DNA of 64,000 nucleotides from positions 17,440,744-17,504,743 of the forward strand of contig NC_060248.1 in NCBI RefSeq assembly GCF_921293095.1. The letters run 5' to 3'. Source of the DNA: Ischnura elegans. Taxonomy: Eukaryota; Arthropoda; Insecta; Odonata; Coenagrionidae. Both the position numbers and the translations under genes were made by a program. The notes beneath the pieces were generated by a model, which did not search any database, was not told the origin of the DNA, and worked only from the letters and a program-made list of their open reading frames with translations. This document shows, piece after piece, positions 55,651-64,000 of this stretch. How positions within the stretch are numbered: the first letter of the stretch is position 1; every line of letters begins with the position of its first letter.

Positions 55651-55989
55651 CGCGCCTTGCGCTTTCATCGCCCTATACATATGCGACCGCGAGAGGCCCT
55701 TAATTGATCCGACGAATGTCTGTCTGTCTGCAGCGAGCAAAAGGAGGAATGGAAGCCAAAAGCCAACCCACCCACCCATCCCCCCCCAACCTCCCTTAAT
55801 GATCCACACGGGACATTCCGTCCACGAATACGCTCCGAATACACACACGAGGACTGCTTGGTTGCTGCTGCCGCTCCGTGTTGTTCATGCGATCGCGCCG
55901 TCGTCGCACGGGAGTGAAACTTGAGCTCACCAGGATAAGCCCGGAACGAATGCCTCGATCGCGTGATATCTGCGCACCAAGGTCTACGT

Positions 55990-56090
55990 TTGCATGAACC
56001 CCTATGAGGCAACGCAAGGGTTTGTGGCACGGGGTGTTAGGACATTAGCCGTGACCGTGCAGTGGAAAAATGGAGTTCTTACGTGTACTA
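55990..56090 (-). repeat. LINE-C 3' hairpin fragment
   Basis: GCAACGCAAGGGTTTGTGGC, ACGGGGTGTTAGGACATTAG and GGAAAAATGGAGTTCTTACG match the order of the 25.2 kb copy (GTGTTAGAACACTAG, AAAATGAAGTGCTCTAACG). Confidence 0.65.
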
Positions 56091-56274
56091 TATAAACGCA
56101 GGTTGTAAATGCAGCTAAATATGCTATATGATCAGCCATTTAAACTACATTTATCATCTGTTATAAAAATTTTCGGATACTACGAAAGTCTTTGAGAAAT
56201 TTACTTTTCTGTTTATTACCTGTAATTTGCACACTGGTTTAGATCCTTTCATTTGTTTATTTTATTTATTTTCA

Positions 56275-56441
56275 ACTTCCCCGTAAACAGCACATAGAGG
56301 TTTTTACAAGGGAGGAATTAACAAAGCTCGACGCAAACATCCATGCCTTGGATAGGGACCACCTACCCAGGCGGGATTCGAACCCGCGACCTTCGGTTAG
56401 GCAGGCGAGGACACTACCCCACAGCCACCGAGGCCGGCCAT
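56275..56441 (-). mobile_element. tRNA-SINE group 1, minus strand
   Basis: The minus strand begins GGCCGGCCTCGGTGGCTGTG and has an intact B box GCGGGTTCGAATCCCGCC, then CCCTATCCAAGGCATGGATG. It is the best-preserved group 1 head in the window. No acceptor-stem pairing, so not a functional tRNA. Confidence 0.88.
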
Positions 56442-58690
56442 GCCGGTTTAATCCCGTATGCCTGAGAAAAAATGAGATCCGTAGACATTTTTCGTATTGC
56501 ATTCATTTTTTTGTGCTGGCATTTTCCAAAAATGGTCTACTTTCAACTATCAAGCCGGTGCTACAATGAAGCTATCTTCGAAATCCACGCTATTAAGTGG
56601 ATCTTCATTTTACTACAAAGAGAGACCAATTAACAACCAAGTTACAATGTTGAGCTCCGTATAGAATGGACAAATCTGTAAAACGTTTGTGATATGTGGC
56701 ACGATGTAGTGGAAGTCATCAGTATTATCCAAATGAGACATTGCAATGCGAATTTCCACCGAATTTATATTCGCACGACGCGTTACCTTTCTACAAAAAT
56801 TTATGCGTTTAACAGACACGTTGAACAAAGAAAATGCTATTTTATCAACGAGACGGTTCGTACGGAAATGATTGCGGTAAAAATATCGCAATGTCTTATT
56901 TAACTAATACAATTTTTAAAAATTACAACGGTTGTTTCTTTGTGATCTTATTGAGCTAGGTAGGTGGCCAATGTCATTTCAATGATTCATCTAAAGAATG
57001 TTTTTTTTTAAGCATAACTAGTGACGACAAATATTCAAACTGGAAAAGGGTCCAGTGTCAAAATTACCGGGAGGAACCATCAAATGTGTTTTTGTAAAGG
57101 CATCCTACGCCACTAAGCTGTGACCTTAAAAAAACCTGCATTAGAGATGGATAAGCCATTTCCTGTTGTATCCAACCATTGAGTGTAATGCTCAGCAATG
57201 CATGGGATTTTGCAGACCCTCTTTGGTTAATCGTGAGTAACAAGGATCCCATGAATCATTTCTGTCGCTTTCAATGAAATATTTAGGCACATCTCAGACG
57301 CTGTAAAAGCTCCATTAATCAATGTTTGAGCCTTTTTTAAGCTATAATAACGAGGAAAATTTTTAAGCTTCTTCTCACTTCCGATTCCATAGTTCTTGCT
57401 TCGTAAAGTAACGGGTTAAATTGCCTGGAAAGTGGTTCAGGAGAATCGTAAAGTGAATGAAATCGTGTTCGTGGAAGAGACCAATGGCAGTCGTTAAGTA
57501 TGGGGTCAATCGAACGTATGTACCCTTTGCTCGCTCCATTAGGCCAGAAGAGAACGCCTTATGGATGAATGAACTCGCAAGCGAGTTTTTCTCCATTTCC
57601 AATGACCAGGATAAGCGCATTAACCTAAATAATTATTACTTAGGGATAGTACAGTAATGTAGGACGTTTATTATATTTCATTTCACACGATCAGAGCAAG
57701 CGTGGATGTGATGGGCATATTTCCTTTGGAGACGCTTGAATGAGGAAATACATTTTCACGTGGTAATAGGAATAGTCTCTGTTTTGATTCGGAGGGTGAA
57801 AGATGTAGTCTATATTCTCGCTATGCCTATTTTTTCTCATATAGCAATACTCTTCCTTCGCATTTTATGTGCATATACTCAACTTCGCTGTCCCATTCGG
57901 ATTATAGTTCTAGGCGAATGATCATGGAAGTCCCGATGCTGCTCCGGCACCAATTTTTGGGCGATCACCTTAAGTTGCGGCCTACGATATTTGCGAATTA
58001 CACGATATTTCATCAAAATATTTTTTAATTAATAATATTTTTAGCTTGAACAAATTTTATCGATTTTCTGATAATAAATTTCATTTCTCCTGTGATAAAT
58101 GTCATATTTTAGTATGGTAAATGTGGAAGTTGTGAAATTACTCGAATAGAACTTGTTCAAACACCAATAAAATTGGACGGCGTAGCCGGCTCCGGGGATT
58201 CTAACTGTGTATATATACAAAGCATTGTGATAAGGGCCCATAGAACCTATGTACTTACTGATGATATGGATAGAATATCTGTTATTTTATTTATTTGATC
58301 AATACAATAATTACTGCAAGTAGGCTATCGCCTGTTGGTGACATGATAATTAAAATAAATGAATGAATAGCCACCTACTTAAGAACAAAGTGAAGAAAAA
58401 ATACACCTATTTGATAAAAACACAAAAATGCGACTGCCAAACTAGTAACAACTGAAATTTTAACCAAATAACCCAATATCCAACGCTCTCATATGATCCC
58501 TACTGACATCAACCAAGAATCGATGAACACTTACTATTTAAAATCTTAAAATTAGTGTGGGAGTTCTTAAAAACCTCTTCAAATATGTTATTCCACACAT
58601 TTATTCCTCTAGGCTCAGATGGTGGCGCAAAATTTGGGAAAATGCTGATGAATTTATTAAAATGCCATTTATTCGTTGCGCGATAAAATC
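56442..58690. other. Unassigned AT-rich stretch
   Basis: Nothing recognised. Confidence 0.45.
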
Positions 58691-58696
58691 GTCTCG

Positions 58697-58729
58697 GGGG
58701 GGGGGGGGGGGGGAGGGGGGGGGGGGAGC
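58697..58729. repeat. Long poly-G tract
   Basis: More than 30 near-uninterrupted G bases, with one A. Comparable shorter runs are at about 13817-13832, 34250-34267 and 62839-62855. These have G-quadruplex potential, and their lengths may be unreliable in the assembly. Confidence 0.9.
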
Positions 58730-61700
58730 GTGACCATTGTTCAATACTTTGAAACAGACACCGACGACGATTTCGAAAAACCCATTGCTCATTCATAGCA
58801 TTGGTCGCGGTTACAACGACAGATGTTACTCATCAGCGATAATTATTACCGCGAGCACGTTTCAAGTGGTTCGGTTAATTTGGTGTCGAGGGGCGGCGAG
58901 TCCATTTTCGAGAGGACGCTTTTGCATTTACCGGTCTTCTTTTTTTTTTTCACGCGGAGTCTCATCGCCCCTGAAGCACACCGGGACGGACGGGAGAAGG
59001 GGGAGTGGGTTCAGTGGAAGGGGAGAGGCTCGGTGTGCACGCAAGGATTGTCGGGAAGGGTTGAAGTGACAGGAGGAAGGCGTCACCCATGAATAGCCCC
59101 CAATGGGATGTCGAGCGTTTGTGCGAAAGGCCGCGTTCGCCGTTTAAGACGAAATTAACCCCTTCCAGAGAGAGCGAGCTTAGGGTGGCAAATCAAACAA
59201 TCGTTTAGGGAAAGGGGTTGAGCCGCTTGGGCGTCAGTGATCCGCTTTCTAATCCCTGCAATCCCATAGAAATTGGAGCCTTGATGAAACTGCAGCGACG
59301 CCAGGTTTGTGCCAAATATTTTTTCTAAAACATTCAAGGGAAATAGTTCTTCTGTTGAATAGATTAAGTGCACTTTATTACGTATTTATTGAAGACAATG
59401 CAATTCACTCGTTAATTAGCACAAAACCTAAAGTGTAATAATATGTTTAACGTGTGTTGTAATATGTTTAACAATAATTGTGCATGTTAGGGAGCGTTAA
59501 ATTTATTATTACGTTAGATCAATTCGAACAGGCTTGATGAGGTAATAGTGCTATCGCCAAAAGTCGATATCAACGATAGTAATACTAGAAGCACTCGCCA
59601 GCTATTGCCCTGCCTCAGCGTCATCCTATGAACCAAATGTAAAGCTAATTGAGTTAAAATCCTTGTAGGATAGAACAAACATTCCTTTCTACTGGTATTT
59701 GCTCAATAAGATTCAAGGCATATTACTTTCAGGAACTACAATGATTGGCAATATTTTGAACTTGTTCATCGTATCACACCGGAGCAGCTAGAGACGTCAC
59801 TCCTTTAACGGAAGGAAATTTATGCATTTCTTTACTGATTCCCATGCCATCGATTAGAGCACATATTGGCCATTTTACATTGGGGTGATCAACGATTTTA
59901 ACAACTGCACGAGCACGAAAAACCGTGCCATGAAATGGGGCTCTCTACTCAGGCGGGACTGTGTATCATGCAAACTTTAATAGTGCGATAATTTGGGTAA
60001 AACGTACTGCATTCTACGTCCGGTAGCGTCTCAGTGGAGTTTCAAAAATGCACTTGGATATTTCCCATCGGCCCGTCGTCTCGCACTGGTGACCCGGTCA
60101 TTTGGCCGTGGACTATGGTCGGGAAGGGGTGGGACCGCGGTCGACACGGAGACGACGCATGACTGTGGAATGGAGGTGAGGAAACGCGTGTTGGAGGCGA
60201 CGGAGCGAAGAGAGAGTTAATGAACCAACTTCGGGAATGATTTCGAACGATTCTCTCTCCATTGTCCATTTCATTCGGACGAAGAATGAGGGGCAACTTA
60301 ATGAACTGATCGCGGTTCGGTTCCGGAGCTTGAGATAGGAGTGGATACAGCCCGAGAATGCGCCTCTCTAGATGGGTTTTATTCTTCTCCGTTGAGTAGG
60401 TAGCTAGCGTCTTATTTTTCGTCGCACGTAAGGAATCATTGCAGGTTATCCTCTGGGTATATGACGGTCACGCTTTACTGTTTCAACAACCTGTTTCGAA
60501 ACTCAAATAATAAGGCATTACGAGATGAAAAACAGTGGTAAATAACATAAATCGTGCCACCGTACTATTAACCCCGAACTGAAAGGAGTGGAATATAACT
60601 AAATATCTATAATATATGGGAACTGTAAAACTATGTGTCTAAATCATTTTATCCTAATCGCTAAAGTTTGCAGATCACTGAGTCTGACATCGAGTCATGT
60701 CAGAAATATCAAGGACCAGTTCTAATAATGTCTTTATCCCAATCCCAAAGTGAAACAGTTTTTAGCACGATACATGAAGAATTGGTTAAAAGTCGCCCCA
60801 TTTAATTCAGCGCACCTGACTTTCAGCATCCCAAGTGCGAGGAAACCATTTTGTTTTATCATGGAAAATCGTTTGGGAATCAAGTTTTTACATCCCTTCA
60901 TTTTTTCTCACTCAATGTTCATTATCAGCCAATGAAAGATAATTTCCATTAATGTTTGGAAGGAAATTTACTTTTAACTCTGATTTATGTATCGCAATGC
61001 GTGCTGAATGCACAAAGTGCTCTCTCTCCATTGTTCTATTGGTGTCGTGGTCGTCCCTCCCTCCCTTTGAGGGGGGATGCCCACGGTTTCCGCCGCCTCG
61101 CTTCCTGCGTGTTTTTCCCACGTTCGACGCCGAAGGCGCGGCCCTCCTTGCCTCCAGCCACCCCCTCCGGGCGCATCACACGCCCCTTCTCCGCCTCCCC
61201 AACCCCGTTGTCCCACCGGGATGCGTGTATCGCAAAAGGGGGGCGATTATCTCGCGAGCAGCCTCTGGTTACTCCTCGCGTCGACTCATATCTCCCTCCC
61301 TTCCTCTCACAGCGCCATTTCCCCCCATAGGCGTTTTTCACCTCCTTCCTCACATTCTCGGTCGTCACATCGGATTTGCCGCCCTCACAGGGAAGCACCT
61401 ACGACCAGCGGATGCATCAACCCTTTGTAACCGAGCGTTATTTCTGTGAAAATCAAACTTGAAGGTTTGTCATGTAGAAAATATTAACATTTTCAGGTCA
61501 ATCGCAATTATCAAGAGCAGCTTTATATTTGAACATTCCATTTTTCAACATAAAATGACCAATAGCTCATGTCTATCTTTAGTACAGTTTACAATGCACA
61601 GCGCACTCATTTGTAAATGACACTTCCTTCATGTTACTCAGGAGCAGCACTGGGTTAGAAAGGGATTTAGAAGGTCCTACCTCAAAACTAAGTCGATATC

Positions 61701-62185
61701 TTTTAATTTTTTGACGAAATTTTCAAAATAAAAAAAAATTACTGAATTTTCGGATGCTTTCCTTTGTGTGTTGTGTGCAGAAAGTTTTCTCGGGATTTCA
61801 ACCAGGTGATAATGTCCGTGGTTTGCCGACGCGACTTTTCGGAGGGTAACTCCGTCTGTTCACTCTATCCACCATCCCTGATGACGGAGGTACATGAATG
61901 GCGCACTCAGCCACGGAACCTGTCACCCGGTCGGAACCTCGGGAAGTATATCTGCGTCTTAAGCAGTTGTCAATTAAATTTATAATTAAAAATCGCCTTC
62001 TTTCTGTACTTCATGGGCTGCGGATAAATATTTGGATTTAAAATCCCATGTTTATTTGGAAATGAATGATAATTTCGTCAATGAATCTGGAGCATGGACT
62101 GTAGGAAAAACCGATTAGAGAGAAATGCCCACAATTCTTGTGATGGAGGATGATGCAAAAGGTAAAATGCACGATGAAAGTGAGA
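58730..62185. other. Stretch with several GC-rich islands, no supported gene
   Basis: Islands at about 58890-59130, 60060-60290 and 61030-61420 are GC-rich against an AT-rich background. Their overlapping frames on both strands (up to 165 codons at 60952-61449) carry no motif I recognise, and the T-box domain is not among them. Regulatory sequence or unidentified exons are possible. Confidence 0.4.
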
Positions 62186-62194
62186 ATAAAGAAG

Positions 62195-62535
62195 ATACTT
62201 CTTCTTCTTCCTTCCAGGATTAGGCTACTAAGCCTATTCCGGCTCCACATCGCCATCTTTTTCTTGGTATTCCAACACTTCTCTTGCCAATTGGTCGATA
62301 TTCCATTGCTTGTTTTTGAATTCTTTCATTTGGCATTCGAAGTAAATGTTCCTTCCATCTTTGCTTGTCTTCTTTTAATTTATCAGTAACTGCCTGGACA
62401 CCCAGTCCATCTCTTATTCGAGCATTCCTTAATTTATCCAATCTTGTGCAGCCTTTCACTGATCTTAAAAATTTCATTTCCGACGATTTTATCTGACTTA
62501 ATTCATTCATTCTTTTTTGGTACCAAACATTCTAA
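62195..62535 (-). pseudogene. LINE polymerase tail fragment, fourth subfamily
   Basis: Minus strand: SQIKSSEMKFLRSVKGCTRL, DKLRNARIRDGLGVQAVTDK, LKEDKQRWKEHLLRMPNERI, QKQAMEYRPIGKRSVGIPRK, RW. The RIQSxEMKFLRxVxGCTRLDxxRN...I signature with RWxxHLxRM and GxRxxGxPxKRW is a well-known tail of retrotransposon reverse transcriptases in arthropods. The RT core is absent upstream. The terminal RWRCGAGIGL replaces the usual RW.D.I. It is a dead fragment. Confidence 0.85.
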
Positions 62536-63059
62536 TCCATGGAGTACAACAAAGAAGATACACAGAAGATATTTCACATTCTCAGGCTTAAGTTGGTAGA
62601 ACCAAATTTCGATAATTTGGAAATTAAATCACTTGGTCATCTTCCGCCGCAGTTATAAATTTAATTGGACGAACGGAACTTTGTAGAATAAAAAAATCTG
62701 GGCGTTAGCCACACAATGGTGCCCTGAAAAAACGTGGAAATTACAATTAAGAGAAAATTAGGGGTAAGGAAATGAAAGAGACGACCAATAAACGGGTCCG
62801 GGGAATAATGACCGCGTGGAATAAAGAGAACTGGTATTGGGGGGGGGGGGGGGGGAGATGGAAGGCTGTATAATATAAATCCTAGAATTACAATATCATG
62901 CAACTATTGATCGGGTATTTGTCGAAAATACTCCCTGACAAGATGAAATATTGGTTATAGAGCGCCCGTTTATCAATTTATTAAAAGTTCTACCAGTAAG
63001 GTAGTTTTTAGTGGAGAATTTTCCGAATCACTTTGGTATTTTCCAGTTCCAGTCTAATT
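62536..63059. other. Unassigned stretch with poly-G
   Basis: A G tract lies at about 62839-62855. A weak GAAATTTGG-containing core lies on the minus strand near 62590-62640. No gene. Confidence 0.4.
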
Positions 63060-63300
63060 TACATCTACAAGGATTCATGTAAGCCACCGACAAGATGTAT
63101 GGCACGTGGTGACTCCACACCAAGCATGCAGCACTCATCCTAGCCTTAATCAGAAATCGCCGAACACTGGCCAAGCATTCAGGACAAAGACAGGCGGTCA
63201 GGCCATGAACTAGGAGAGTACTAAGGACACGAACAGGCTACCATGCAAATGAAAAACTGCTAGTTAGCAATAGAAAAACGGAAAGTTAGCATATTAAGAG
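63060..63300 (-). repeat. LINE-C 3' fragment, near-complete unit
   Basis: ACATCTACAAGGATTCATGT, GTATGGCACGTGGTGACTCC, CATGCAGCACTCATCCTAGC, AAGCATTCAGGACAAAGACA and GCTAGTTAGCAATAGAAAAA define the same ~240-bp unit seen (interrupted) at 41600-41995 and partly at 36.86-37.26 kb. Confidence 0.72.
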
Positions 63301-64000
63301 ATTCGTGCATGGTATAAAAATCATGCTGATAGTATTAAAAAATATAATAAGTTGATAAACGTTCATGTAGGGTTATAAACAATGCAAATTATCGTCACAA
63401 AACGGCCTGTTCTGTCCATTCTGTTGGTAAATTCTATTCTCTTCCTCCAGTTCAACTGTCATTTTCCGCATTATGGCGGCATTCCACTGGAGCCTTTCTT
63501 CCTTATGGCGCCCTGGAATCACTCGTTTCAGTCCGTCCACGTAGCTTCGCGGTAATCGGTTGCGGCGGGAACGCTGGGGTGAGCGGGTGGTTTTTTTGTA
63601 GCGTCCTCGGTGGCCCGCTTCGTAAAACTTTTTTTATAAAAAGAATCCTCATATTTTAGCCGCTGAAAGAGCTCTGGATCACTATATTTTGCGGTACTCG
63701 CGAGCGCTACCTTTTTTCCTCCTTCGGTCGGAAAAAAATAACTTCTCATCTTGTTCCGCGTTTCTACCGCCGAATTACAGCCCCCGGGGGCTGGCAACCA
63801 GGGTGGCCCGTTGCCTCCGAATGGTGTCCGGTGGAGACGGCTACGACACTCCGCGGGTGGCGCTAAGCCTTCTCTTGTCACCCGTTAATGCCCCTCGGAT
63901 GGTGGAGCAGTCATACCCGAGGTAACAAGTCGGTCTTTTCTTTACGCTTTTATGCAGCTGATTTTTTCATGCATTGTGTGAAAAATGCGACAGGTTATTT
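63301..64000. other. Unassigned window end
   Basis: The minus frame at 63528-63881 is open for 117 codons, but no domain or homology is recognised. GC content is higher than in the preceding AT-rich sequence. Confidence 0.4.

Noticed and set aside
56350-56441. Possible tRNA gene on the minus strand
   Set aside because: Intact B box but the same SINE body follows and no cloverleaf closes.
60952-61449. 165-codon + strand frame and overlapping frames in a GC-rich island
   Set aside because: Four frames on both strands are open together, which is typical of GC-rich DNA with few stops. No motif or T-box sequence was seen.
63528-63881. 117-codon minus-strand frame
   Set aside because: No recognised domain, no neighbouring exons or splice sites, and no repeat match. 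Listed only as unassigned.
1-64000. CRISPR array, operon, or bacterial-type mobile system
   Set aside because: No regularly spaced identical repeats with unique spacers, no bacterial ribosome-binding-site/ORF organisation, and the features are eukaryotic.

Overview
This window looks like repeat-dense, AT-rich intronic or intergenic DNA from an arthropod, probably an insect, with a large genome. The evidence is the dense layer of non-LTR retrotransposon tails, tRNA-derived SINEs and short TIR elements, plus the insect/metazoan-type T-box N-terminus at 36.6 kb. There is no operon structure, no CRISPR array and no convincing full-length ORF. I cannot name the species from sequence alone.

The only host protein-coding sequence I can support is one 5' coding exon on the + strand (36624-36762). 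It sits in a GC/CpG-rich promoter-like island (about 35.8-36.8 kb) and ends at a consensus splice donor. It encodes an N-terminus with an engrailed-homology-1 type motif (FSIAAIM) in the context expected for TBX20/H15/midline T-box factors. No T-box domain exon follows, so the remaining 27 kb on the + strand is most simply a long first intron. A weak candidate second exon lies at 46732-46808.

Layout. 0-12 kb: LINE remnants (300-645, 1905-2665, 8495-8840, 9790-10025, 11440-11745), tRNA-SINEs and a composite dispersed repeat present in two opposite orientations (about 5.0 and 9.2-9.7 kb). 12.5-14.8 kb: a cluster of four long palindromes, three of them sharing a GAAAC-containing stem-loop core. 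14.8-18.2 kb: mostly unique AT-rich sequence. 18.2-22.1 kb: two oppositely oriented copies of a ~665 bp TIR element around a LINE tail, then a separate MITE and a SINE. 23-29.2 kb: RT fragments, a strongly G-depleted tract, miniature hAT-like elements and a third copy of the ~665 bp element carrying a nested hAT insertion. 29-36 kb: SINEs, LINE tails and another hAT-like element, then the promoter island. 37-64 kb: the inferred intron, carrying more LINE tails, SINEs, hAT-like elements, foldbacks, homopolymer G tracts and several unassigned GC-rich islands.

The mobile sequences fall into recurring groups: LINE-A and LINE-B (C-terminal tails of the RTE-like type), LINE-C (CR1/Jockey-like RT with a conserved 3' hairpin), three tRNA-headed SINE groups, five short hAT-like elements with 8-bp target duplications, and foldback elements with a hammerhead-like core. 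All are truncated, decayed or non-autonomous. The palindrome group with the recurrent core is the least explained structure here.
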